The notes below the pieces were generated by a model that did not search any database, had not been told where the DNA came from, and worked only from the letters and a program-made list of their open reading frames with translations. The translations under genes were made by a program, and so were the position numbers. A stretch of 64,000 nt of DNA from Streptococcus mitis (lineage in GTDB: Bacteria > Bacillota > Bacilli > Lactobacillales > Streptococcaceae): assembly GCF_013305725.1 (NCBI RefSeq), contig NZ_CP047883.1, positions 289,001-353,000 of the forward strand, in the 5' to 3' direction. Shown piece by piece: positions 33,631 to 41,082 of this stretch (within the stretch, counting starts at the first letter, position 1; every line of letters begins with the position of its first letter).

Positions 33631-33965
33631 TTGATATTTTTTACAATTTCATTAAATGAAGATATAATTTTTCCTTGTTTTTCTTTGGGTAACTTTGTTA
33701 AATTTTCAAAAAGTATTTCTGGGGAGTCTTCTCTTTCTGATTCATATGATTGTAGATCAAAGAACTCCTCGACTGTTAGATTTAGGGCTTTGATTACGGA
33801 TTCAAGAGTTTTTATCTTAAAATCATACTTCATGTTCTCTATATTTTGAATCGCTTTAACGCCTAGCCCAGCGATTTCAGATAATTTTTCTTGACTTAAT
33901 CCCTGCTCTTTTCTGCATTCACGTATTCGAAATGCGATATGCTTTTGTAATTTATTATATTCCAT
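33627..33965 (-). CDS. XRE-family regulator
   Basis: 112 residues with an N-terminal helix-turn-helix: HIAFRIRECRKEQGLSQEKLSEIAGLGVKAIQNIENMKY (read as consecutive helices), then a short tail. The start is uncertain: ATGs at 33977 and 33965 lack strong sites and the frame is open to 34022. It is divergent from the PgrA-like surface protein gene and faces the palindrome ATAGTACTAT, so it probably controls that gene and itself. Confidence 0.75.
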   Translation of the reverse strand: MEYNKLQKHIAFRIRECRKEQGLSQEKLSEIAGLGVKAIQNIENMKYDFKIKTLESVIKALNLTVEEFFDLQSYESEREDSPEILFENLTKLPKEKQGKIISSFNEIVKNIK

Positions 33966-34040
33966 ACTATATACCATTGTACTATCTGTTTTCTCTAAAA
34001 ATAAGTATAATAAACTATCCAAAAAACGATAAAAGTATGG

Positions 34041-34054
34041 TAGAATAGTACTAT
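34041..34054. promoter_or_regulatory. Operator/promoter of the surface protein gene
   Basis: TAGAAT -10-like box (34041-34046) overlapping the perfect palindrome ATAGTACTAT (34045-34054). A related string GTACTAT occurs near 33978-33987 in the divergent leader. Confidence 0.45.
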
Positions 34055-34096
34055 ATTAAATAAAATGCATAGGGCATTGTACAAAGGAGTTTATAG

Positions 34097-36808
34097 ATGT
34101 CAAAAACTACGGAAAATAGTCATAGTACTACTAAAAAATTGTATACAGGTGCGGTTATTTCTGTCATCGCAACTGGTCTTGTCAGCACAATCGGAACTGC
34201 TCATGCAAATGAGGTAGAGATTCCATTACCTACAACTGCTAAAACCGAGCCAGCTTTGGTAGAGAAAGAAGCGCCTAAGAACACTGAAGTAAAAGTTCCT
34301 ACAAAGGATGAAGTTGCTGAACTTGGTGCAACTGCTAAAAAAGCGCAAGACGATGCAGACAAAGCAAAAGAAGTCTTGGATCAAGCCAACGAAAAATCTG
34401 ATAAGGCAGAAAAGAAAGCTGCAGGCTTGAAACAAGATGTCGCAGATGCTCAAAAGACTGCTGACAAAGCGACACCTGAAACGATTCAAAACGCAGAGAA
34501 GAAAGTGGAAACTGCAAAAGCAAGTGTTCCAACTGCTGAACAAGGGGTATCAACTGCTAAAACTGCTAAAGATGATGCAGACCGTGAGGTTGCCGTACAC
34601 GGTAAAACCGTAGGCACTAAGCAAGCAGAAGTGACTCAAGCTCGTAACCAAGTCGCTACTGCCAAAACAAAAGTAGAAAACGCACAAAAAGCTCTCAATG
34701 GCGAAGGTCTTGCTGATGCTAAAAACAAACAAGCAGATGCTATCAAAGAAGAGAGCGAAAGCAAACAAGCTCAAGAAATGGCACAAAAGGCTCTTGATAG
34801 TGCTAAAGCACAAAATCAAGACCACGATGCTCAACTAAAACAAGCAGAACAAGCGGTTAAAACTGCTCAAGCAACTCTTGAAAGCAAGTCTCAAGAGAAA
34901 GAAACTGCACAAACTAATGCAGAGAAAGCAACTGCTGATTACAACCAAGCGGTATCCACTCTTAACAATCTTCAAAAAGAGGATGCGAAAGCTACTATCA
35001 CTCTTGCTCCAGACTTCATCAAGGCTGTGAAAGAGAAAATTGCGTTTAAACGTGAAATTCGTACTAATGGGGATAAGTTGTCCGAGGAATATCTTGACTC
35101 TAAGTCAGATGAACTTTACGACCGTATCGTAAATTCTCAACTCCAAAACCGCACCCTCAACAAATACACACCATCAGCAAAAGACCAAGCAGATGAAACT
35201 CGTTATGACATTAACAATCTTCCTAAAGAAGTCACAGATGAACTTAATTATTTCGTAGCTGACCTCATCAACCAAATGCGCCGCCAACTTGGACTTCCAG
35301 ATGTTGTTCTTTCAAAATCAAGTCTTGAATTTGCGAACAAAATCGCTAAAGAATATGTAAAAGCAAATTGGTCACACGCTATGATTGATGACTACCGTGC
35401 TAAAGGCGGTGCAGGTCACTACGCTAAAGGTGTTTACAAAGCAGCTAGTGATTATGGTTTGAAGAGTGGTTATTCCGAAGCGAAAGACAAAGAGTATATG
35501 GAAAAAGGTTTCCAACCTTATGAAAACTCTGTAACCAATCCGCTTTACCATGATTTTGATGATGCAGACGGAGTTTACCGTAAAACTCTTGGAGAAATGA
35601 AAGAGAAATTGTACGATGACCTCATTGAACTTGTTTCTCACAAAAATGACTATCTCCATACTCAGGGTATCCTCCAATTCGACTACGCTGATGAAGTCGC
35701 TTATTTCGGTGGTGTAGCGCAAAGCAAGTCCAATGAGATTTACACTACCCACTTTATCACAAGTCTTCGCAGTAGCCACGTAGACGGCTCAAAATGGGAT
35801 AAAACTCCTATTGTGAACCCACTTTCAAACACAAACAAAGAGCAAGAAATTGCCAAAGTTCGCCAAACTCTTGCTGATGCTATGGTAGCTCGTAAAAACG
35901 CTCAAGACAAACTTGAAGCAACCACAAAAGCAGAGTCAGATGCCCAAACTACTCTTACGACTGCACAAGCTCACTTGTCTGCCTTGAACAATGGCGAAAG
36001 CCCACTTGCAAACGCTCAAAAGGTTTTCAACGAAGCGAAAGACCGTCATGATAAAGCAGTTGTGACACTTGCTAATGCTAATGCTCTTGTCAATAACTTG
36101 ACTGCTTCAAAAGCAACAAAAGAGGAAACTCTGACACAAGCACAAGCAACTCTTAAAAACGCTGAGAAAGCTCTCAAACTTGCACAAGATGCTCTTAAAG
36201 CAGAAGAAGATAAGATGGCAAATCTTGAAGCTCTCGCTTCAAATAAAGCCCAAGTGGTATCTACTGCTAAGAAAGCTCTTCAAGATGCGAAAGACAACGT
36301 TAAACAAGCTGAGAAAGAACTTGCAGACCTTAAAGGTGCAAAAGCTCGCTTGACAGAAGTTAAAGCTCAACTTGAAAAAGCCCAAGCAGAGCTTAAAGAT
36401 GCTTACAAAGCACAAAATAAAGCCAAAGTAGACTACGAAGTTAAGAGCCTTGCAGCAGGTCAAGTCCGAACTGCTTACGAAACTGCCAAAGCGAAGTTTG
36501 AAGAAGCCGAAACAAAACGCTTGGTAGCACAAGCAGATGCCAAACGTAAAGAGCTTGAAAAAGCGGGTTATAAACCAGTTCCAGTTGTAGATGGTAAGGG
36601 TAATGTTGTGGATTATACAGCAGAAAAAGTAACCGTAGGAACTAAAGACGATAAGACTTATCAAGCGCCTGCACAAGCTACAAATGCAAAAGCAGAGCCT
36701 AAGAAACAACTTCCAAATACAGGAACAAAGGAATCGAATCTCCTCGCATTGCTTGGAGCAAGTGTTGGACTATTGGCTTTAGCAGGAAAACGAAAATATA
36801 ATAGATAA
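34097..36808 (+). CDS. SEC10/PgrA-like LPXTG surface-exclusion protein
   Basis: 903 residues. Signal peptide (LYTGAVISVIATGLVSTIGTAHA), then a long Ala/Lys-rich coiled coil (about 70-300). A globular middle (about 310-590) contains LNYFVADLINQMRRQLGLPDVV and the HGI/LQFDYADE segments of SEC10/PgrA proteins. A second coiled coil (about 600-840) and the sortase signal LPNTG with hydrophobic anchor and positive tail follow. Members in enterococcal plasmids block entry of like elements into the cell, so here it likely gives surface exclusion for element 2. Full length, intact. Confidence 0.82.
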   Translation: MSKTTENSHSTTKKLYTGAVISVIATGLVSTIGTAHANEVEIPLPTTAKTEPALVEKEAPKNTEVKVPTKDEVAELGATAKKAQDDADKAKEVLDQANEKSDKAEKKAAGLKQDVADAQKTADKATPETIQNAEKKVETAKASVPTAEQGVSTAKTAKDDADREVAVHGKTVGTKQAEVTQARNQVATAKTKVENAQKALNGEGLADAKNKQADAIKEESESKQAQEMAQKALDSAKAQNQDHDAQLKQAEQAVKTAQATLESKSQEKETAQTNAEKATADYNQAVSTLNNLQKEDAKATITLAPDFIKAVKEKIAFKREIRTNGDKLSEEYLDSKSDELYDRIVNSQLQNRTLNKYTPSAKDQADETRYDINNLPKEVTDELNYFVADLINQMRRQLGLPDVVLSKSSLEFANKIAKEYVKANWSHAMIDDYRAKGGAGHYAKGVYKAASDYGLKSGYSEAKDKEYMEKGFQPYENSVTNPLYHDFDDADGVYRKTLGEMKEKLYDDLIELVSHKNDYLHTQGILQFDYADEVAYFGGVAQSKSNEIYTTHFITSLRSSHVDGSKWDKTPIVNPLSNTNKEQEIAKVRQTLADAMVARKNAQDKLEATTKAESDAQTTLTTAQAHLSALNNGESPLANAQKVFNEAKDRHDKAVVTLANANALVNNLTASKATKEETLTQAQATLKNAEKALKLAQDALKAEEDKMANLEALASNKAQVVSTAKKALQDAKDNVKQAEKELADLKGAKARLTEVKAQLEKAQAELKDAYKAQNKAKVDYEVKSLAAGQVRTAYETAKAKFEEAETKRLVAQADAKRKELEKAGYKPVPVVDGKGNVVDYTAEKVTVGTKDDKTYQAPAQATNAKAEPKKQLPNTGTKESNLLALLGASVGLLALAGKRKYNR

Positions 36809-36812
36809 AAAG

Positions 36813-36836
36813 AAAGAGAGCGGTGGCTCTCTTTTC
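36813..36836 (+). terminator. Terminator of the surface protein gene
   Basis: AAAGAGAGC-GGTG-GCTCTCTTT stem with T-rich tail just after the stop. Confidence 0.85.
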
Positions 36837-36868
36837 TCTATTACAGTTCAGTTATATATAAATTTTAT

Positions 36869-36933
36869 ATGGTGTGAACTTTTTGGTAAAATCTAGCTCA
36901 ATTCGTGTATTTTTAGGGTAAAATTCACACCAT
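36869..36933. repeat. Arm-type repeats, right end of element 2
   Basis: ATGGTGTGAA at 36869-36878 and TTCACACCAT at 36924-36933, matching the four sites near 27513-27585. Confidence 0.7.
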
Positions 36934-37037
36934 TCAACTGAAATTTATTCAAATTAGATGAAATTCTGTTTTCTGAAAAAGTGGGAAAACATTGATTTTA
37001 AGCATTTACTGAAGGTTATTCAAATCATAGTTTTTCC

Positions 37038-37110
37038 AACCAGGTCTTAAGAAAGCTCGTAAAGCATCACAATTCTCAAAACGTTAATCAATACGATTAT
37101 ATCAACGTTT
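37038..37110. repeat. Right attachment repeat (rpsI 3' end copy)
   Basis: 73 bp identical to 8604-8676. It is the chromosomal right junction of the array and is followed by what looks like the native rpsI terminator. Confidence 0.9.
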
Positions 37111-37112
37111 AC

Positions 37113-37147
37113 AGACATTCAAGAATTTACTCTTGGATGTCTTTTTT
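37113..37147 (+). terminator. Displaced native rpsI terminator
   Basis: AGACATTCAAGA pairs with TCTTGGATGTCT (one mismatch), followed by six Ts. It now stands 28 kb away from rpsI. Confidence 0.78.
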
Positions 37148-37190
37148 GTTCAGAATAGATAAGTGGTACTGTTTAAACTTGATTTTCCCA

Positions 37191-37220
37191 GTGGACAATC
37201 GTTCACTTTTTTTATATAAT
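37191..37220 (+). promoter_or_regulatory. HdiR-type promoter with overlapping operator
   Basis: Palindrome GTGGACAATCGTTCAC (37191-37206) overlaps a -35 TGGACA (37192-37197); 17 bases later comes TATAAT (37215-37220). A TGGTTGAG/CTCAACCA hairpin lies in the leader (37236-37266). The palindrome is a good candidate autoregulatory site of the downstream S24-type repressor. Confidence 0.65.
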
Positions 37221-37325
37221 AAAACTAAATCAAATTGGTTGAGTTTTGAAAATGTAAGCTCAACCATCGATGTGTCTTTCTAAGGGAGATAATGTCCATT
37301 AAAGCATCACACTAGGAGGTGAATC

Positions 37326-38012
37326 ATGTACCAACCAGAAAAACTCAGGGCTCGGAGGAAAGAGCTAAAACTGACACAAAAAGAGATTGCAGAGGAATTA
37401 GGGATTAGTTTTCAGGCTTACTCCGCTTGGGAGCGTGGCATCAAGGAACCGTCCCAGGAGAAAGTTGCTCAGCTGGAGAAGATTTTAAAAGTAGCAAAAG
37501 GGTATTTTACTCAGATTGAGATTGTTCGTCTCTACAATAGCCTCTCCAAGCAAGGGAAGGACAAGGTTGTGCTCTATGCTCGCAACCTGGCTCAAGAAGA
37601 ACAAACTCAGAAGGTGGCGACCATGCCAGAGCGTCTCTACGAATATCGTGTCTATGAACGCATGTCAGCAGGGATCGGGGCTTCGGTTTATGATGATCGG
37701 AATTTTGATACGGTTTACTTTAATGAGGAACTAGCCCACGATTTTGCTTCCTGGGTGGCTGGGGACTCCATGGAACCTAAATATCAAAATGGTTCCGTGG
37801 CTTTGATTCGAGAGACCGGATTTGATTATGATGGGGCGGTTTATGCAGTGGTTTGCAACAACCAGACCTATATCAAACGGGTCTATCGAGAGGAGAATGG
37901 ATTGCGTCTGGTCTCTATCAATCCTAAATACAAGGATATTTTCATCTCCTATGAGGAAGATCCTCGGATTGTGGGGATTATCGTTGGGAACTTTGTGCCG
38001 ATGGAGGGCTAG
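37326..38012 (+). CDS. HdiR-like XRE/S24 repressor
   Basis: 228 residues. N-terminal helix-turn-helix (LRARRKELKLTQKEIAEELGISFQAYSAWERG). A LexA-like self-cleavage site lies near SAGIG (Ala-Gly). The S24 catalytic Ser is in GDSMEPKY and the Lys in TYIKRVY. Proteins of this type (HdiR in lactococci) are cleaved after DNA damage. An AGGAGGTG site precedes the ATG. It leads an operon with a Y-family polymerase, making an SOS-like unit. Confidence 0.88.
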   Translation: MYQPEKLRARRKELKLTQKEIAEELGISFQAYSAWERGIKEPSQEKVAQLEKILKVAKGYFTQIEIVRLYNSLSKQGKDKVVLYARNLAQEEQTQKVATMPERLYEYRVYERMSAGIGASVYDDRNFDTVYFNEELAHDFASWVAGDSMEPKYQNGSVALIRETGFDYDGAVYAVVCNNQTYIKRVYREENGLRLVSINPKYKDIFISYEEDPRIVGIIVGNFVPMEG

Positions 38013-38015
38013 CCA

Positions 38016-39431
38016 ATGGGCTACTTTGATTATTCCAGAGAGCCCAAAAGTGACATTGCCTTTGTCGATATGAAATCCTTTTATGCTAGTGTTGAGTGCG
38101 TGAAAAGGGGCTTGCATCCGCTGAAGACCTCGCTTTGTGTCATGAGTCGCGCGGATAATTCAACTGGTCTTATCCTAGCCTCCTCTCCCCTGTTTAAGAA
38201 GATTTTTGGCAAGTCAAATGTTGGTCGAGCCTATGATCTGCCCTTTGATATCAAGACCCGTAAATTTTCCTACTATAATGCTAGAAAGCAAGGGCTACCT
38301 ACCGACTCAGACTATGTTCGCTACATCGAAGATTGGGCTCAAGTGACCTTGATTGTGCCACCCAGGATGGATGAGTACATCGCAGTCAATATGGAAATCC
38401 AGCGAATCTTTCAGAATTATGGCAGTCCAGATGATATTTATCCTTACTCTATCGATGAGGGCTTTATTGACCTGACTAGTTCACTTAATTATTTCATTTC
38501 GGACAAGAGTTTCTCTCGCAAAGACAAGCTGGATATGCTTTCTGCTCGTATTCAGAGGGATATTTGGAGGCAGACAGGAATCTACTCTACAGTAGGTATG
38601 TCCAATGCCAATCCCTTACTGGCCAAGTTGGCTCTGGATAATGAGGCTAAGCACACTCCGACCATGAGGGCTAACTGGTCTTACCAGGATGTGGAAGAGA
38701 AGGTCTGGTCCATTCCCAAGATGACGGATTTTTGGGGGATTGGCAGGCGGATGGAGAAACGCTTGCATGCTCTGGGGATTTTTTCCATCAAGGAATTGGC
38801 AACCAGCAATCCCGACCAGCTAAAGAAAGTTCTGGGTCAGGCTGGTCTTCGTTTGTGGTTTCATGCTAACGGAATTGATGAGAGCAATGTTCATAAGCCC
38901 TATAAAGCCAAATCCAAGGGCCTGGGAAATTCTCAAATCTTGCCGAGAGACTACGTGAAGCTACGGGATATTGAAATTATTCTCCGGGAAATGGCGGAGC
39001 AGGTGGCTATTAGATTGAGAAGGTCTGGCAAGAAAACAACCCTTGTCTCTATCTATGTCGGTTTCTCTAAACAGGAGGTCAGGTCGTCTATTCACACACA
39101 AATGAAGGTCGAACCGACCAATAATACAGCTGTCTTAACGGATTATGTTTTGAAGTTATTTCAGAACAAATATACTTCTGGAGCGGTTAGAAGTATTGGA
39201 GTTAACTATTCAGGATTTGTAGACGAGTCCTTTGGTTTGATATCTCTCTTTGATGATGTTGATAAGTTAGAAAAAGAAGAAAGGCTCCAGACGGCCATTG
39301 ACTCCATTCGGGAACAATTTGGTTTCACTTCCCTTTTAAGAGCAAATGCACTGGAAGAAGCCTCTAGGAGTCTTGCCAGAAGCAAGCTGATTGGGGGACA
39401 TTCTGCTGGAGGATTAGATGGATTAAAATGA
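38016..39431 (+). CDS. umuC: Y-family DNA polymerase (UmuC-like)
   Basis: 471 residues. Palm motif IAFVDMKSFYASVEC (metal-binding Asp, Phe/Tyr steric gate region) and the second acidic motif YSIDEGFIDLT are intact. FWGIGRRMEKRL is the helix-hairpin-helix, and the little-finger domain follows (about 300-430). Performs translesion synthesis. It starts three bases after the hdiR stop and overlaps the yolD-like gene by four bases. Confidence 0.92.
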   Translation: MGYFDYSREPKSDIAFVDMKSFYASVECVKRGLHPLKTSLCVMSRADNSTGLILASSPLFKKIFGKSNVGRAYDLPFDIKTRKFSYYNARKQGLPTDSDYVRYIEDWAQVTLIVPPRMDEYIAVNMEIQRIFQNYGSPDDIYPYSIDEGFIDLTSSLNYFISDKSFSRKDKLDMLSARIQRDIWRQTGIYSTVGMSNANPLLAKLALDNEAKHTPTMRANWSYQDVEEKVWSIPKMTDFWGIGRRMEKRLHALGIFSIKELATSNPDQLKKVLGQAGLRLWFHANGIDESNVHKPYKAKSKGLGNSQILPRDYVKLRDIEIILREMAEQVAIRLRRSGKKTTLVSIYVGFSKQEVRSSIHTQMKVEPTNNTAVLTDYVLKLFQNKYTSGAVRSIGVNYSGFVDESFGLISLFDDVDKLEKEERLQTAIDSIREQFGFTSLLRANALEEASRSLARSKLIGGHSAGGLDGLK

Positions 39432-39790
39432 TTGATCGTTCTTATTTACCTTTTCAATCTGCGCGAGATTATCAAGATCCAGGTATGCAGAAGTGGATGG
39501 GATTTTACCTCTCAGAACACACCAGTTCGCTCAGTGAAGAAAAAAAACGTGTTGATTTTTCGATAGATTTGGACCCAGTTGAGAAACTACATTTACTTTC
39601 TCAGCTTTATATTAGCCAGCTAAAGGGATGCTTTGTGGTTAAGGAAAAGAGGCAGAAGGCGACTATCATCGGTGAGGTAAGAGAGTTATCACATCAGACT
39701 CTATCTATTAGGACAAACGAGGGATATAGGTTAATAGAGGTTGCAGATGTCCTCGAAATTCGACTGTGGGAGGAGGGAGTTTATGACTAG
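39428..39790 (+). CDS. YolD-like protein
   Basis: 120 residues with a YolD-like pattern: RSYLPFQSARDYQDPGMQKWMGFYLSEHT at the N-terminus and an Sm-like beta core (KATIIGEVRELSHQTLSIRTNEGYRLIEVADVLEI). YolD proteins are commonly encoded next to UmuC in Firmicutes and are thought to assist it. ATGA overlap with umuC. Confidence 0.78.
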   Translation: MIDRSYLPFQSARDYQDPGMQKWMGFYLSEHTSSLSEEKKRVDFSIDLDPVEKLHLLSQLYISQLKGCFVVKEKRQKATIIGEVRELSHQTLSIRTNEGYRLIEVADVLEIRLWEEGVYD

Positions 39791-40076
39791 AAAAGAGCTG
39801 TATGAAAACAAACTGCAGATGGATTATTTTTCAGATGACTATATTCGTTTTGAAGAGGATTTTCAAAAATACTCTGCCATGAACGTACCCTTGACTTTCT
39901 TGATTGATGACATCCTACGAACCATGGCAATGAATCAGAAGAACTACTTTGTCTTAAATAAGGAAAATGCCAAGGATGGGCGGGAGCATCGTTTTTATTT
40001 TAGGGTGGTAACGGAAAAAGCGTGTCCCAGAAATAGGACCTATGTATATGTTGGGGTTAAAAATAGTGACCAGTAG
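39783..40076 (+). CDS. Small hypothetical protein of the SOS-like operon
   Basis: 97 residues, charged, no membrane segment (TRKELYENKLQMDYFSDDY, FRVVTEKACPRNRTYVYVGV). ATG 39783 follows GGGAGGAGG and overlaps the YolD-like stop, so it is the last gene of the hdiR-umuC operon. Function not recognised. Confidence 0.68.
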   Translation: MTRKELYENKLQMDYFSDDYIRFEEDFQKYSAMNVPLTFLIDDILRTMAMNQKNYFVLNKENAKDGREHRFYFRVVTEKACPRNRTYVYVGVKNSDQ

Positions 40077-40154
40077 GCTAGGTGTGTTAGAATGAAGGTA
40101 TTGGGCAGATATTGTCCTTGTAACAACGTAATAAAATAGAATAGGAAGTAAACT

Positions 40155-40943
40155 ATGCTAGGAACAATTATAGGAGATATTGTCGGTTCTCGTTTTGAGT
40201 GGGACAATCATAAAAGTAAAAATTTTGATTTGTTTACCTCGGATTGTTCACCAACTGACGATAGTGTAATGAGTTTAGCAGTTGCTAAGGCGTTGTTGGC
40301 TAGTAAGGAAGATTGGAGTCATCTTTCGGAAAATGCTGTTAAGTACATGCAAGAGATTGGGAGAGACTATCCAAATTGTGGATATGGTGGGAATTTTTTC
40401 TATTGGATTCTGTCTGATAATCCGCAGCCTTATGCTAGCTATGGTAATGGGGCTGCGATGAGAATCAGTGCAGTCGGTTTTGTAGCAGATAGTATAGAGC
40501 AAGCAAAATACTTGTCACAAGCAGTGACACAAGTGAGTCATAATCATCCTGAGGGGATCAAAGGAGCAGAAGCAGTTGCAGTAGCTATTTTCTTAGCTCG
40601 AAAGGGTTATGGTCTTTTTGAAATCAGAGATTATATCGATGAAAACTACTATCCCATGGACTTTACTTTAGATAAAATCAGAGATTCTTATACATTTGAC
40701 GTTACTTGCCCAGGCTCTGTTCCCCAGGCTTTCCAAGCTTTTTTCGAGTCAACTAGCTTTGAAGATGCTGTCAGAAATGCCATTTCTATAGGAGGAGATA
40801 GTGATACTATTGCAGCCATCTGCGGAGGACTTGCAGAAGCTTATTATGGTCTTTCTGACGAGATTAGACAAGAAGCCCTATCTTTTTTAGATAATCGTTT
40901 ACTTGAAATTGTTGTTGAATTTGAAAATACTTATCCCAAATAA
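40155..40943 (+). CDS. ADP-ribosylglycohydrolase family protein
   Basis: 262 residues of the ARH/DraG family. Metal-binding motifs are present: GDIVGSRFEW at the start, PTDDSVMS, and the C-terminal GGDSDTIAAICGGLAEAYYG. The family removes ADP-ribose from proteins or small molecules. It is a single gene, with GGAAG upstream, between the SOS-like operon and the surface protein. Confidence 0.88.
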   Translation: MLGTIIGDIVGSRFEWDNHKSKNFDLFTSDCSPTDDSVMSLAVAKALLASKEDWSHLSENAVKYMQEIGRDYPNCGYGGNFFYWILSDNPQPYASYGNGAAMRISAVGFVADSIEQAKYLSQAVTQVSHNHPEGIKGAEAVAVAIFLARKGYGLFEIRDYIDENYYPMDFTLDKIRDSYTFDVTCPGSVPQAFQAFFESTSFEDAVRNAISIGGDSDTIAAICGGLAEAYYGLSDEIRQEALSFLDNRLLEIVVEFENTYPK

Positions 40944-40966
40944 TCATTCTGTTTTATATATACTAA

Positions 40967-40997
40967 GACATCCATATAAATTCATGGATGTTTTTTG
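40967..40997 (+). terminator. Terminator of the glycohydrolase gene
   Basis: ACATCCAT-ATAAATTC-ATGGATGT stem with six Ts. Confidence 0.85.
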
Positions 40998-41010
40998 ATT
41001 TATATATCGA

Positions 41011-41040
41011 AAAAGAGAAGACCGGCTGGTCTTCTCTTTG
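41011..41040 (-). terminator. Terminator of the GH29 surface protein gene
   Basis: AAAGAGAAGACC-GGCT-GGTCTTCTCTTT perfect stem; on the minus strand it ends in a run of Ts. Confidence 0.85.
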
Positions 41041-41082
41041 GGGGAACTAGAATCATTGAAAAGAATTAAGTAAAGATTTTAA

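Larger units (their letters stand above)
27425..37110. mobile_element. Integrative mobilisable element 2
   Basis: 9,612-bp unit between the second and third rpsI tails. It carries integrase, excisionase, Rep-type relaxase (HUH plus helicase), FtsK-type ATPase, two small conserved proteins, a hypothetical protein, an XRE regulator and a SEC10/PgrA-like surface protein. This gene set matches streptococcal integrative mobilisable elements with PF01719-PF00910 relaxases and TcpA-like coupling proteins, for which rpsI is a known target. Confidence 0.85.

Noticed and set aside
33559..33849. 96-residue plus-strand frame opposite the XRE gene
   Set aside because: Antisense to a clear helix-turn-helix gene and runs through a terminator.
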